In this document: in pieces, positions 49,191-59,383 of the stretch
Position numbering within the stretch: position 1 is the stretch's first letter
How the letters are laid out: each line of letters begins with the position of its first letter
Source of the DNA: Leuconostoc lactis
Lineage (GTDB): Bacteria > Bacillota > Bacilli > Lactobacillales > Lactobacillaceae
Length of the DNA: 64,000 nucleotides
Assembly (NCBI RefSeq): GCF_007954625.1
Contig: NZ_CP042420.1
Coordinates: 1,562,501 to 1,626,500, forward strand
Direction: 5' to 3'
The notes under the pieces: generated by a model
Databases searched by the model: none
The model's input: the letters and a program-made list of their open reading frames with translations, nothing else
Told to the model about the DNA's origin: nothing
Position numbers and translations under genes: made by a program

Positions 49191-50288
49191 TTACTCGTTT
49201 GTTTCGTCTTCGACAACAACTGGTGCTTCCGCAACAAGACTGTTAGCGGCTTCAGATTCAGATTTGATATCAATCTTAAAGCCAGTCAAGCGGGCTGCCA
49301 AACGGGCATTTTGGCCCTTCTTACCAATTGCTAATGACAATTGGTTGTCTGGTACAATGACCGTTACGGCACGGTCGTTTTCTGGATCAAAAATCACATC
49401 TGTGACTTCTGATGGGTTCAAGGCGTTAGCAATGTATTGCGCTTCGTCTTCCACCCATTCCACAATGTCCATGTTTTCGCCGCCAAGTTCGTTAACAACG
49501 GCTTGTACACGGGCACCACGTTGACCAACCATGGCCCCAACTGGGTCAAGGTCAGCATCATGCGTATAAACCGCAATCTTTGAGCGATCGCCCGCTTCAC
49601 GTGAAATGCTCATGATTTCAACCGTACCGTCATACACTTCTGGTACTTCTTGTTCAAACAAACGCTTAACCAAGTCAGGCGCTGTCCGTGACACAAAGAT
49701 TTGTGGTCCCTTGGCATTATTTTCAACCTTGTTGACCAAAACCTTGATACGATCACCCATTCGGTAATGTTCGTTTGGCATTTGATCAGCTGGTGCCATG
49801 GCTGCTTCTTGATTACCTGGCAAAGTCAAGTACAAGAAACGTGTGTCTTGACGATCAACTTCACCCGTGATGATTTCATCTTGATAGTCCGCAAACTTAT
49901 TATAAATCGCTTCGCGGCTAGCTTCACGCATTTTTTGCACAATCACTTGTTTTGCTGCTTGTGCGGCCATCCGACCAAAGTCTTTTGGTGTGACATCAAA
50001 ACGAATTTCATCGCCTGGTTCATAAGCACGATTAATTGCCAAAGCATCTTCCAAAGGAATTTCCGTGTCTTCGTTTTCAAAATCTTCGTCTAAGACAACG
50101 ACTTTGACTTGCTTAATGGCAACATTCCCTTTTTTAGTATCAAAAACGGCTTCAACGTTCTGTTCTGCATTGTATTGCTTCTTGTAAGCCGCTCTTAAGG
50201 CGTCTTCCAAGGCTTCAATCACAACCGCGCGTTCAATCCCGCGTTCAGCTTCAAGGGCATCGAGCGCGTCGACTAATTCTTTACTCAT
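49191..50288 (-). CDS. nusA: Transcription factor NusA
   Basis: A 365-residue NusA with an N-terminal RNA-polymerase-binding domain, an S1 domain (ITGEVDRQDTRFLYLTLPGN), and KH1/KH2 (PVGAMVGQRGARVQAVVNEL; LAIGKKGQNARLAARLTGFK). It stimulates pausing and termination. Gram-positive length, without the C-terminal acidic repeats of the E. coli form. Second gene of the operon. Confidence 0.97.
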   Translation of the reverse strand: MSKELVDALDALEAERGIERAVVIEALEDALRAAYKKQYNAEQNVEAVFDTKKGNVAIKQVKVVVLDEDFENEDTEIPLEDALAINRAYEPGDEIRFDVTPKDFGRMAAQAAKQVIVQKMREASREAIYNKFADYQDEIITGEVDRQDTRFLYLTLPGNQEAAMAPADQMPNEHYRMGDRIKVLVNKVENNAKGPQIFVSRTAPDLVKRLFEQEVPEVYDGTVEIMSISREAGDRSKIAVYTHDADLDPVGAMVGQRGARVQAVVNELGGENMDIVEWVEDEAQYIANALNPSEVTDVIFDPENDRAVTVIVPDNQLSLAIGKKGQNARLAARLTGFKIDIKSESEAANSLVAEAPVVVEDETNE

Positions 50289-50395
50289 TCGCCTATCCTC
50301 ATTTAATTAATAGTGTGCTTTCTTCCGGCAACGATTGCCAGTTTTGTATTGATACAATAATCAAAACCATTTAACAACAGGACTAACCTGTTGCG

Positions 50396-50872
50396 TTAAA
50401 ACTGGATATCCAGCACTGCTTTAGCAATTTCATCAAATTGAAGTGATAAGTCACCCTGCGCTGTTGACAAAACAATGCCATCATCCGTCACGGATTTCAC
50501 TTTCCCTTGCCACTTCTTTTGACCTTCTTTGGCCGCAAAGAGCGCAACTAGGATTGTTTCGTCAGCTTCCTGAGCCCACTTATAATGCCATGGTTGCTTT
50601 AATGGCCGGTCGGCACCAGGTGATGAAATATCCAATAAATATGCTTCTGGAATTGGATCTGGCTCAACCGTATCCAAAAGGTCGTTAACAGCTTGGGTAA
50701 AGTCCGTAATATCCGCCATGGTGATAAAGGCATGATCAGGTTTATCAACCATGATCCGCAAAACCTTTTGGCCACCTTCTTTTGTATAGGTTAAATCCCA
50801 CAATAAATCGTTTTGTTCAACTAAGATCGGTGTGATCAATGCCGTGATTTCTTGTTCGACTTTATTTGCCAT
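50396..50872 (-). CDS. rimP: Ribosome maturation factor RimP
   Basis: A 158-residue protein needed for 30S maturation. The N-terminal domain reads LLWDLTYTKEGGQKVLRIMV, then SSPGADRPLKQPWHY, and an Sm-like C-terminal domain follows. AGGAGG precedes ATG 50872. First gene of the rimP-nusA-ylxR-ylxQ-infB-rbfA operon. Confidence 0.95.
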   Translation of the reverse strand: MANKVEQEITALITPILVEQNDLLWDLTYTKEGGQKVLRIMVDKPDHAFITMADITDFTQAVNDLLDTVEPDPIPEAYLLDISSPGADRPLKQPWHYKWAQEADETILVALFAAKEGQKKWQGKVKSVTDDGIVLSTAQGDLSLQFDEIAKAVLDIQF

Positions 50873-50929
50873 TTACCTACCCTCCTTTGATGAATTTGTA
50901 TCTGTATTGCAAGCAAGTGCCAATTTCAT

Positions 50930-50970
50930 AAAAAATGAGCCGGCCCCATATACTGTGACCCGCTCATTTA
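50930..50970 (-). terminator. Terminator-like hairpin in the rimP operon leader
   Basis: On the minus strand AAATGAGC pairs with GCTCATTT, with extra pairing inside, followed by six T. It lies between the promoter (50998-51026) and rimP, within a leader of about 120 nt, so it can act as an attenuator for the nusA operon. Confidence 0.6.
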
Positions 50971-50997
50971 CAATATCTATGTAAATTAACACTCTCT

Positions 50998-51026
50998 AGT
51001 ATAGCGCAATTTTTAAGAAAGTGCAA
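50998..51026 (-). promoter_or_regulatory. Promoter of the rimP-nusA-infB operon
   Basis: TTGCAC (51021-51026) and TATACT (50998-51003) on the minus strand with 17-bp spacing, a near-consensus vegetative promoter. Confidence 0.75.
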
Positions 51027-51045
51027 ACAACATGCTATTTTTGAC

Positions 51046-51074
51046 CAAACAAAAAACCACATTGCTGTGGTTTT
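51046..51074 (-). terminator. Terminator of rpmG-rpsN
   Basis: AAAACCACAGCAATGTGGTT followed by TTTTG on the minus strand. The 51075-51215 gap before rpsN holds no gene that I can see. Confidence 0.7.
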
Positions 51075-51218
51075 ACTTGTGTGTGAACCTTTATGACCCC
51101 ATTCGCTATGCTCATTGAGGCAGTCACTGTATTTAGCTGATGCTATAATAATTGACTTTTAACGCGCCCACGTAATGCTTACCGGTGTAAGTTACGCAAT
51201 TTCAACGAAAACTTGATC

Positions 51219-51488
51219 TTACCAAGAAGCCTTACGCACACCAGGAATTTGACCCTTGTGTGCCAATTGACGGAAGTTCAAACGTGACATACCGAATTCA
51301 CGCATGTAAGCGTGTGGACGACCATCAATCAAATCGCGGTTGTGTACGCGTACTGGAGATGAATCCTTTGGCAATGCAGCCAAACCGATGTAATCGCCAG
51401 CCGCCTTCAATGCTGCACGCTTTTCAGCATACTTTGCAACCAAAGCTTCACGCTTTTGTGCCTTAGCAATCTTTGACTTCTTTGCCAT
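51219..51488 (-). CDS. rpsN: 30S ribosomal protein S14, zinc-free type
   Basis: An 89-residue S14 ([60 protein letters not shown]). It lacks the two CxxC pairs of the short zinc-binding S14 and is of the longer C-minus type. Its ribosome site AAGGAG lies in the last codons of rpmG, so the two are coupled. In B. subtilis the C-minus S14 is induced under zinc starvation. Confidence 0.95.
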   Translation of the reverse strand: MAKKSKIAKAQKREALVAKYAEKRAALKAAGDYIGLAALPKDSSPVRVHNRDLIDGRPHAYMREFGMSRLNFRQLAHKGQIPGVRKASW

Positions 51489-51489
51489 A

Positions 51490-51639
51490 TTACTTAATCT
51501 CCTTAAATGTTACAACTTTGCGAAGTTTTGGTGAGTACTTCTTCAACTCAAGACGATCTGGTGTATTACGACGGTTTTTAGACGTCAAGTAAATACGTTC
51601 ACCAGTTTCATCATTTCCTAGAATCACGTGAATACGCAT
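51490..51639 (-). CDS. rpmG: 50S ribosomal protein L33, zinc-free type
   Basis: A 49-residue L33: [40 protein letters not shown] and the end KVVTFKEIK. It has no Cys at the positions that bind zinc in C-plus L33. ATG 51639 has AAGGAG upstream. It is the first gene of a two-gene operon with zinc-free rpsN. Confidence 0.93.
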   Translation of the reverse strand: MRIHVILGNDETGERIYLTSKNRRNTPDRLELKKYSPKLRKVVTFKEIK

Positions 51640-51695
51640 ATCCTTACTCCTTAATGTGGTTTGTTAAAATTATTTGCTTGTCAATACAATTAGTT

Positions 51696-51724
51696 ATTAT
51701 ACATGAACCGCCCATCAGTGTAAA
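51696..51724 (-). promoter_or_regulatory. rpmG-rpsN promoter
   Basis: TTTACA (51719-51724) and TATAAT (51696-51701), spacing 17. I see no convincing Zur box (TCGTAAT-type palindrome) around it. Confidence 0.75.
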
Positions 51725-51801
51725 GCGTTTTTATCAATTTTGACGAAAACCTGTTCGTCAAAATTAAATAATCCCTACCCAACAACTCACGGTATCACGA
51801 C

Positions 51802-52707
51802 TTAAAATTGTGCTTCAAGTGGTGGGACAACTTGCTTCTTACGTGAGACAACACCTGGCAAGTCGATCACATTGTCAACCAATTGACCATCAAACGCAGC
51901 TTCTACAGCGGCAGTTGCTTCACCCAAGAAAATCGCCTTTGAATTTGAATTCAAAATATCTGTAATCACAAACAAGAAGTTGTCATAGCCTTCTTCAGTC
52001 ATCGCCGCTTCAATACCAGCTTGACGTGACAACACATCTTCAATGGCTACTGTGTTAACTTGACCAATGCGGAATTGGTGACCACCCATGTCAAATGACT
52101 TGGCGTCGCCATCAATCAATTCCTTATCTGTGCGTGATGACAAATCTGTCCCCGCCTTCAACAAGGCCAAACCATAAGCTTCGTAGTCTTCAAGACCAGC
52201 AATGTCAGCCAAATCCTTCAAAGCTGTGACATCAAAGTCCGTCGTTGTTGGACTCTTTAACAACAATGTATCTGAAATAATCGCTGAAGCTAACAAACCA
52301 GCAACGTCTGCCGGAATAGCCATTTGCGCTTGCTTAAATTCGTAGTACAAGATTGTTGCGACTGAGCCCCATGGCTTAGCAATGATATAAAGTGGTGTTG
52401 CATTTGTAAAGGCAAACTTATGATGGTCATAAATACCAGTCACAGTCACATCTGCCAAGTTATCCACTGATTGCGCCGCTTCGTTATGATCAACCAAAAC
52501 GACTGTGTCTGTATCAGCTGACGTCACTACGCGTGGTGCAGCAACCTTGAAGTAGTCCAAAGCAAATTGCGTTTCCGCATTAGGTGTGCCTTGCGCAACT
52601 GCTTCTGTTTCTTCACCAATTTGGTTTAAGAAGTAACTGGCAGCAATTGCTGAAGCGATTGTATCTGTATCTGGATTTTTATGTCCGAAAACTAAAGTTT
52701 TAGCCAT
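51802..52707 (-). CDS. ppaC: Manganese-dependent inorganic pyrophosphatase
   Basis: A 301-residue family II pyrophosphatase of the DHH superfamily, which pulls biosynthetic reactions forward by hydrolysing PPi. Metal motifs: GHKNPDTDTIASAI, LVDHNEAAQS, YDHHKFAF. The C-terminal DHHA2 domain ends with SRKKQVVPPL, the substrate-binding lysine loop. No CBS insert. Monocistronic. Confidence 0.97.
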   Translation of the reverse strand: MAKTLVFGHKNPDTDTIASAIAASYFLNQIGEETEAVAQGTPNAETQFALDYFKVAAPRVVTSADTDTVVLVDHNEAAQSVDNLADVTVTGIYDHHKFAFTNATPLYIIAKPWGSVATILYYEFKQAQMAIPADVAGLLASAIISDTLLLKSPTTTDFDVTALKDLADIAGLEDYEAYGLALLKAGTDLSSRTDKELIDGDAKSFDMGGHQFRIGQVNTVAIEDVLSRQAGIEAAMTEEGYDNFLFVITDILNSNSKAIFLGEATAAVEAAFDGQLVDNVIDLPGVVSRKKQVVPPLEAQF

Positions 52708-52755
52708 GCGTGAATGTCTCCTCGTTCAATATACGTTTATTTTAGCAGAAAAAAA

Positions 52756-55194
52756 TTATTTTGTCCCAGCAATCGCCAAAGGCCGAACCAGCCAAGGCGT
52801 GCCGTTTTTCTTCACGTCCACAACATATTGGCCGTTACCAACACGTTGTGAAGGACTATAATCACTCAACTGCAAATCTTGTACTTGCCAACGACTTGTC
52901 AAAATCTCCAATGCAGTCACATCTTGATCAAACAATGTCGCAGCAGCCACATGATAAGGCACCGTCTTCTTTTGCGTAAAGATCAACAAGCCTTTATTGG
53001 CACGCTTTGAATGATTAATTTCAGCGACTGGCATGTATTTGAAGGCGCCGTTTTCTGCCACAATGGCAACCTGTTGGTCTGGTGACGTTACCATTAAGGC
53101 AGCCTGAATGGTATCATCCCCGCGAAGATCCATCGCCTTGACACCCGCCGTACGGGCACCAATTTCTGGCACATCACTTAGGCCAAAGCGCAACCCAACA
53201 CCATTGTGTGACAGCAAGAGTACATCTTGATCCGTGACAGTTGGCGTATAAGCCACATTGACAACCTGGCTATCATCAGTCTTGAGCTTAATGGCCATTG
53301 AGGTCTTCTTCTTATAAGCTTTAGGTACCATATCAGCTAAGGCCGTTTGCTTGATGAAACCGTCATTTGTCACGATGGTGAACGCCCCACCTTGTGCCAA
53401 ATTATCAACCGCCACTACTTGGATTACATATTCGTCTGGTCGCCAGTTAGCTAACTGCTGTGAGAAATGTTCCCCAGTGTCTTTCCACTTGAAATCTGGT
53501 AATTCATGTACTGGACGGTAAATGACACTCCCCTTATTCGTAAACATAAACAAATGCTGGGTGGTATTTAACTGACCAACAAAGACTGGCAAATCATCGT
53601 CAGCCAACCCGTTATCAGCATCTGATGCCTTATAAGAACGCAATGATGCCCGCTTATAATACCCATTACGAGAAACCAACACTTGGACATCTTCTTCGGC
53701 AATCGTCACAGCCGTATCAATGACCAAATCTTCCACTTCAGCTTCAATTTGTGAGCGACGTGGGGTGGTATACGTTTTCGTAATGGCTGTCAATTCATCA
53801 CGAATCACATCTTTTAAGGCTGATTCTTCCGTTAGAATCAAATTCAAATGATTAATCTTAGCTGTTAATGTCGCAAATTCGGCTTCTAATTGCGTAACGT
53901 CTGTATTAGTCAAACGATAAAGCTGCAAAGTCACAATCGCTTCTGCTTGTGGTTGTGTAAATTGGAACTGGTCAATCAAGTTTTGCGTGGCATCCTTACG
54001 GTTCTGAGAAGCGCGAATAGTGGCCACGACCTCATCCAAAATTGACAACATTCGAATTAAGCCTTCAACAATGTGTTGCCGAGCTTGTGCCTTCGCTAAT
54101 TCGAAGGCTGAACGCTTCAACACGACTTCTTTTCGAAAATCCAAAAATGCTTGTAGGCCTTGCTTTAAATTAACCGTGACTGGCCGTTGGTTGTGAATGG
54201 CCACCATGTTGAAGTTGTAAGAAATTTGAAGATCTGTCTTCTTGAACAAATAAGTCAGAATACCTTCGGCATTCGTTCCCTTATTGAGTTCAATGACAAT
54301 TGACATCCCCTCACGGTCCGATTCATCACGGACTTCCGCAATGCCCGCAACTTCCTTATTCAAACGAATGGCATCAATTTTTGACACCAAGTTTGACTTG
54401 ACAACTTCATAAGGTAATTCGGTAATTTCAATCTTTTTCTTCCCACCTTTAAGGTCAGAAATTTCCGTTTTTGCACGGACGACAATCTTACCACGCCCTG
54501 TCTTATACGCTTTTTTAATCCCATCAAGGCCTTGAATAATCCCACCAGTTGGGAAATCAGGCCCTTTGATATAGCGCATCAACGCTGATAACGGTGCTTC
54601 AGGATGGTCCAACAAGTAAATTAATGCGGCATTGATTTCTTTTAAGTTATGCGGTGGAATTTCGGTCGCGTAACCCGCAGAAATCCCCGTTGCCCCATTA
54701 ATAAACAAACTTGGGATTCGTGATGGCAAAACGGTCGGTTCATAGGTCGTATCATCAAAGTTCAACACCATATCAACCGTTTCTTGTCCTAAATCAGCCA
54801 TCATTTCGCCAGCAATCTTTGACAAGCGCGCTTCGGTATAACGCATTGCCGCCGCTGGATCATTATCGACCGACCCGTTGTTCCCGTTCATGTCAATTAA
54901 CGGTTCGCGTACTTTCCAGTCCTGTGATAGTCGCACCATCGCTTCATAGATCGATGAATCACCATGCGGATGGAAGTTACCCATGACGTTTCCAACAGAT
55001 TTAGCTGATTTACGATAAGGATGGTCATACGTATTACCATCTTGGTCCATCGCAAAAAGAATCCGTCGTTGCACAGGCTTAAGCCCATCCCGAATATCCG
55101 GTAACGCACGTTCTTGAATAATATATTTTGAGTAGCGCCCAAAGCGCTCCCCCATCACTGCTTCCAGTGAGAGTTCAGTTATACGATCTGCCAT
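52756..55194 (-). CDS. parC: DNA topoisomerase IV subunit A
   Basis: An 812-residue ParC. The winged-helix region has NFHPHGDSSIYEAMVRLSQD, where Ser80 and Glu84 are the residues normally linked to quinolone susceptibility. The catalytic Tyr119 is in AAAMRYTEARLS. The C-terminal beta-pinwheel (blades such as KGSVIYRPVHELPDF) is complete. It decatenates replicated chromosomes. Downstream of parE with a 140-base gap. Confidence 0.97.
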   Translation of the reverse strand: MADRITELSLEAVMGERFGRYSKYIIQERALPDIRDGLKPVQRRILFAMDQDGNTYDHPYRKSAKSVGNVMGNFHPHGDSSIYEAMVRLSQDWKVREPLIDMNGNNGSVDNDPAAAMRYTEARLSKIAGEMMADLGQETVDMVLNFDDTTYEPTVLPSRIPSLFINGATGISAGYATEIPPHNLKEINAALIYLLDHPEAPLSALMRYIKGPDFPTGGIIQGLDGIKKAYKTGRGKIVVRAKTEISDLKGGKKKIEITELPYEVVKSNLVSKIDAIRLNKEVAGIAEVRDESDREGMSIVIELNKGTNAEGILTYLFKKTDLQISYNFNMVAIHNQRPVTVNLKQGLQAFLDFRKEVVLKRSAFELAKAQARQHIVEGLIRMLSILDEVVATIRASQNRKDATQNLIDQFQFTQPQAEAIVTLQLYRLTNTDVTQLEAEFATLTAKINHLNLILTEESALKDVIRDELTAITKTYTTPRRSQIEAEVEDLVIDTAVTIAEEDVQVLVSRNGYYKRASLRSYKASDADNGLADDDLPVFVGQLNTTQHLFMFTNKGSVIYRPVHELPDFKWKDTGEHFSQQLANWRPDEYVIQVVAVDNLAQGGAFTIVTNDGFIKQTALADMVPKAYKKKTSMAIKLKTDDSQVVNVAYTPTVTDQDVLLLSHNGVGLRFGLSDVPEIGARTAGVKAMDLRGDDTIQAALMVTSPDQQVAIVAENGAFKYMPVAEINHSKRANKGLLIFTQKKTVPYHVAAATLFDQDVTALEILTSRWQVQDLQLSDYSPSQRVGNGQYVVDVKKNGTPWLVRPLAIAGTK

Positions 55195-55335
55195 ATATAC
55201 GAGTGTCTAACAGACGTCACACGGTTAGACACATTTCCTTTCAAATAGAATGCATGCAAAGTCAGATGTAAAGGCCGCGCACAAACGTACGCGGCGACTA
55301 AGACTTTCGTCAAATTAATACTAACAACGCAAAAA

Positions 55336-57417
55336 TCAAGCGCCGTTGTCTTGTCCATTTTGCCAGTTCGTAATCACTGGTCCCGCTGATGTTGCTGACT
55401 TCGTCGCGACGACTGGTTTATTTTCATGCTGACGGGCTTTTTCAAACACGTCGCTCGCATTGATCGGGTCACCATCAACCGTATCCAAAATTGAACCCGC
55501 TTCATCTAATGTAAAGTGAACATTGGCTTCAATCCAGTCACGACGTGGTTCAACCTTATCGCCCATCAATGTTGTCACGCGCTTTTCAGCCAACACAGCA
55601 TCATCGATTTTCACACGAATCAAAGTCCGTGTTTCAGGATTCATGGTCGTTTCCCAAAGGAGAGGTGCATTCATTTCACCCAGACCCTTAAAGCGTGTTA
55701 ATTCATAACGCGCGTCACTTTGGCTCGTAATTGCTTCCAATTCGTCATTCGTCCAAGCAAATTTGTCAGCCATTTTCTTTGACGCATATTTCACACGGTA
55801 GAGCGGTGGTAAGGCAATATAAACCCGACCAGCCTCAATCAATGGCCGCATATACTTATAAAAGAACGTCAACAAGAGTGTCTGGATGTGCGCCCCATCA
55901 TCATCGGCATCCGTCATGATGATGATTTTATCAAAGGCTGTATCAGATACTTTAAAGTCATTCCCAACGCCGCCACCAATGGCGTAGATCAACGTTGAAA
56001 TTTCTTCATTCTTTAAAATGTCGACCAGCTTGGCCTTTTCGGTATTCAACACCTTACCACGCAAAGGCAAAATCGCTTGGAACTTTCGATCACGGCCTTG
56101 CTTAGCGGAACCACCGGCTGAATCACCCTCGACCAAAAATAGTTCATTGCGCGTCGCATCTTTTGACTGCGCAGGGGCTAACTTACCGGATAGTAACCGT
56201 TCTTTTTGCCCCTTTGACTTCCCTGTTCGGCTTTCATCACGGGCTTTACGCGCTGCTTCACGCGCTTCTCGTGCCCGAATGGCTTTACGAATCAAGTTTT
56301 GACCAAAATCACCGTTTTCCATCAAGAAACGCCCAAGCGTTTCATTGACGATTGACTCCACAATCCCACGGGCTTCTGGTGTGCCTAACTTATCTTTGGT
56401 TTGGCCTTCAAACTGTAAGAATTGTTCCGGCACACGTAACGAAATAACGGCAGCCAAGCCTTCACGCACGTCAGTCCCTTCGAGATTTTTATCTTTATCT
56501 TTTAACAAATTGACCTTACGGGCATATTCGTTAAAGGCTTTTGTCCAAGCCGTCCGGAAGCCTACTTCATGCGTTCCCCCGTCTTGCGTCCGCACATTGT
56601 TAACAAATGATAGGAGCGTTTCAGAATAGCCATCATTGTATTGCGCCGCCACTTCAACCACAATCCCTGATTGTTCGCCCTCAAATGTCATAACTGGGCC
56701 AATTGTGGCCTTATCTTCATTCAAGAAACCAACAAATGATTCTAACCCTTTTTCATAATGGTACGTTTCTACCCGTGCAGGTTGCACGCGTTCGTCCGTT
56801 AAAGTAAACTTCACACCTGACATCAAAAAGGCTGATTCACGCAAGCGCTCAGATAACGTGTCGTACTTATAGACTGTCGCACTAAATAATGATGGATCTG
56901 GCTTGAATTTGACCGTTGTCCCTGAATGCTCAGTCGTTGGTCCAAGATCACGCAGCGTATCAACGGGATGTCCCCCGTTCACAAAGTCTTCTTGCCATTT
57001 GTGACCATCACGCACAATCGTCACTTGCAAACTTTCGGATAAGGCGTTAACAACCGATGATCCCACGCCGTGGAGGCCACCAGAAGTGGCATAGCCGCCT
57101 TGACCAAACTTTCCACCAGCATGTAACACTGTTAAAATAACTTCAGGCGTTGGTTTACCTGATTCGTGCATGCCAACTGGCATACCACGGCCAAAATCCT
57201 GCACTGTTATGGCATTATTTTCATGGATTGTGACCCGAATATCATTACCAAAGCCACCTAAGGCTTCATCCACTGCATTATCAACAATTTCATAAACTAA
57301 ATGATGCAAACCACGGCCGTCAGTTGAACCAATGTACATCCCTGGACGCTTACGAACCGCCTCTAAACCTTCAAGAATTTTTATTGAATCTGAATCATAG
57401 TGATTTTTTTCTGCCAT
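55336..57417 (-). CDS. parE: DNA topoisomerase IV subunit B
   Basis: A 693-residue ParE. The GHKL ATPase shows VYEIVDNAVDEALGGFGNDI, QDFGRGMPVG and GLHGVGSSVVNALSE. TOPRIM metal motifs are VEGDSAGGSAKQGRDRKFQA, LPLRGKVLN and DADDDGAHIQTLLL. Its place with parC and lack of gyrB-type neighbours (recF, dnaN) favour ParE over GyrB. Confidence 0.96.
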   Translation of the reverse strand: MAEKNHYDSDSIKILEGLEAVRKRPGMYIGSTDGRGLHHLVYEIVDNAVDEALGGFGNDIRVTIHENNAITVQDFGRGMPVGMHESGKPTPEVILTVLHAGGKFGQGGYATSGGLHGVGSSVVNALSESLQVTIVRDGHKWQEDFVNGGHPVDTLRDLGPTTEHSGTTVKFKPDPSLFSATVYKYDTLSERLRESAFLMSGVKFTLTDERVQPARVETYHYEKGLESFVGFLNEDKATIGPVMTFEGEQSGIVVEVAAQYNDGYSETLLSFVNNVRTQDGGTHEVGFRTAWTKAFNEYARKVNLLKDKDKNLEGTDVREGLAAVISLRVPEQFLQFEGQTKDKLGTPEARGIVESIVNETLGRFLMENGDFGQNLIRKAIRAREAREAARKARDESRTGKSKGQKERLLSGKLAPAQSKDATRNELFLVEGDSAGGSAKQGRDRKFQAILPLRGKVLNTEKAKLVDILKNEEISTLIYAIGGGVGNDFKVSDTAFDKIIIMTDADDDGAHIQTLLLTFFYKYMRPLIEAGRVYIALPPLYRVKYASKKMADKFAWTNDELEAITSQSDARYELTRFKGLGEMNAPLLWETTMNPETRTLIRVKIDDAVLAEKRVTTLMGDKVEPRRDWIEANVHFTLDEAGSILDTVDGDPINASDVFEKARQHENKPVVATKSATSAGPVITNWQNGQDNGA

Positions 57418-57619
57418 GAATACTCATATCTTTCTTATTTTAAAACATTGTCATGATTGAACAACTGTTCGTGATCATGCGTCAATCTATATTATCATAG
57501 ATTAAAAAACTTATTCTGACAAGACTCAAAATAACATTTTCAATATGTCTCCCCCTTTACGATGACTTTTTATGATAGAATTAACTTTGTGTTTATTCAC
57601 AATATTGAGGAGTTAAACT

Positions 57620-58237
57620 ATGTTTTCAACCATACTAATGTTCGTCTGTGCCTACTTTCTCGGGTCATTACTACCGGGATATTGGATTGGCCTCATTTTT
57701 TATCACAAGGATATTCGTGATGAAGGTTCCGGTAATATCGGCACGACCAACTCCTTTCGCGTCCTTGGTCCAGTCGCCGGTACTGTCACGCTCGTCCTTG
57801 ATCTCTTAAAAGGGACAGCCGCAGGCTTGTTACCCCATCTTTTCCACAGTTCAATCAACCCCATGTTGGTTGGTATTGCAGCCATCATTGGGCATACCTT
57901 CTCAATTTGGATTAAATTCAAGGGGGGTAAAGCGGTGGCTACCTCAGCTGGTGTCTTACTCGCCTACAACCCACAATTTTTCATCCTAGTCTCGGCAGTC
58001 TTTATTATCATGTTACTGCTCACGTCAATGGTGTCATTGAGTTCAATGGTTGGCTTCAGTTTTGCCCTGATCACGTCATTTTTCTATCACGATCTCATTT
58101 TGACCTTAGTAGCGGCCGCGTTAACTTGCTTCGTCTTTTACCGTCACCGCTCAAATATCCAACGTATTAAAAACGGGACTGAAAGTCTGGTACCCTTTGG
58201 TTGGTACTATCACTATCGACAAACACATCAAAAATAA
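57620..58237 (+). CDS. plsY: Acyl-phosphate glycerol-3-phosphate acyltransferase
   Basis: A 205-residue membrane enzyme that starts phospholipid synthesis from acyl phosphate. Family motifs: YFLGSLLPGYWIG, DEGSGNIGTTNSFRVLG (substrate motif), then GHTFSIWIKFKGGKAVATSA and a late NIQRIKNGTE. Five or more spans. It is divergent from parE, as in many Firmicutes. GAGGAG precedes the ATG. Confidence 0.95.
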   Translation: MFSTILMFVCAYFLGSLLPGYWIGLIFYHKDIRDEGSGNIGTTNSFRVLGPVAGTVTLVLDLLKGTAAGLLPHLFHSSINPMLVGIAAIIGHTFSIWIKFKGGKAVATSAGVLLAYNPQFFILVSAVFIIMLLLTSMVSLSSMVGFSFALITSFFYHDLILTLVAAALTCFVFYRHRSNIQRIKNGTESLVPFGWYYHYRQTHQK

Positions 58238-58265
58238 AAAGGTTCGGCTAAGCCGAACCTTTTTT
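58238..58265. terminator. Bidirectional terminator between plsY and dtd
   Basis: AAAAAGGTTCGGC-TAA-GCCGAACCTTTTTT serves the convergent genes. Confidence 0.9.
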
Positions 58266-58710
58266 AGTTGTCTTTTGTATCAAATAGAATGGTTACTGGC
58301 CCATCATTTACCAATGACACTGCCATATCGGCACCAAATTGTCCCGTTTCGACCGGTAACCCGGTACGCCGTAGCGCAGCATTAAACTGGTCATACATCA
58401 TGCTGGCAAAGGCGGGTTGACCAGCTTTGGTAAAGCTTGGCCGATTGCCCTTCTTGGTATCCGCAAACAATGTAAATTGCGAGATAGACAAAATTTCACC
58501 AGCAATCGCTTGGATGCTTAAATTCATCCGCCCGTCCGCATCTTCAAAGACCCGTAACTGACTAATCTTTCGGACCAGATAATCAATATCAGCCGTTGTG
58601 TCATCATCAGCAACACCCACTAATAACACAAAGCCAGCTTTAATTTGCCCAACAACTTGGTCATCAATCGTAACTTGTGCCGATTTGACACGTTGTAACA
58701 CAACTTTCAT
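58264..58710 (-). CDS. dtd: D-aminoacyl-tRNA deacylase
   Basis: A 148-residue DTD that removes D-amino acids (and Gly from tRNA-Ala) by RNA-assisted catalysis. Signatures: [40 protein letters not shown] (SQFTL) and [15 protein letters not shown] (GP dipeptide that excludes L-amino acids). The ATG at 58710 overlaps the stop of the upstream membrane-protein gene. The usual neighbour relA lies one gene upstream. Confidence 0.95.
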   Translation of the reverse strand: MKVVLQRVKSAQVTIDDQVVGQIKAGFVLLVGVADDDTTADIDYLVRKISQLRVFEDADGRMNLSIQAIAGEILSISQFTLFADTKKGNRPSFTKAGQPAFASMMYDQFNAALRRTGLPVETGQFGADMAVSLVNDGPVTILFDTKDN

Positions 58711-59291
58711 TTTCTCCACTCCTCAATATCACGTTTAGATACCATAATACGAGAAAAGGCGTGCGGAATCAAACGCCGCATAAATAGTGTCGCATGAACC
58801 GTAATCAATAAAGCATCTAATGGATCACGTTTAATCATATAAAGTACTAAAAACAAGACAGATGTCGGTGGTAACAACAACAAGACTGTCGCTACCCATA
58901 ACCGTTCAAACCACCAGTATTTTAGCGCTTGGTCTAAGGTACCTTGATCCACGGCTAAGGGTTGCACTTGCTGAAAGTCATAGTGGACCTTTTGCCGACC
59001 CACATACCAAGCGATAATTGGAATGCCTAGTGTGATAACTAAGACAACCCACCACATGATGGGCTGGTTAATTGGAAAATGTGGTAAGTGCAGCAACTTA
59101 TCAAACAACCAATAAGGTGTCACTAAGACACTACTAATAATCAGTAGCCAGAGTAACCATTTTTGGGACTTGGGTTCCGGTAATTGTTGTGCCGTAAAGT
59201 ACACTTTTTTTGCCTGTTTATCGACTAGCAACATCCCTGATTGCTGTGCCTGGGTAATGGGGGCAATGGCCATTAAAATTGGGGTCTTCAT
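58707..59291 (-). CDS. Multispan membrane protein, unknown function
   Basis: A 194-residue protein with a hydrophilic start (about 40 residues) and four hydrophobic segments ([73 protein letters not shown]). The N-terminal [19 protein letters not shown] hints at a small cytoplasmic domain. Located between relA and dtd and coupled to dtd. No family is recognised. Confidence 0.65.
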   Translation of the reverse strand: MKTPILMAIAPITQAQQSGMLLVDKQAKKVYFTAQQLPEPKSQKWLLWLLIISSVLVTPYWLFDKLLHLPHFPINQPIMWWVVLVITLGIPIIAWYVGRQKVHYDFQQVQPLAVDQGTLDQALKYWWFERLWVATVLLLLPPTSVLFLVLYMIKRDPLDALLITVHATLFMRRLIPHAFSRIMVSKRDIEEWRK

Positions 59292-59383
59292 TTTGCGCTC
59301 ATTTCAAATTAAAAAGTAATACTTAAAAATATAGCATGAAAAGACGCCTAATCGTTTGATAAAAAAATCACGTTGCCCGTTTT

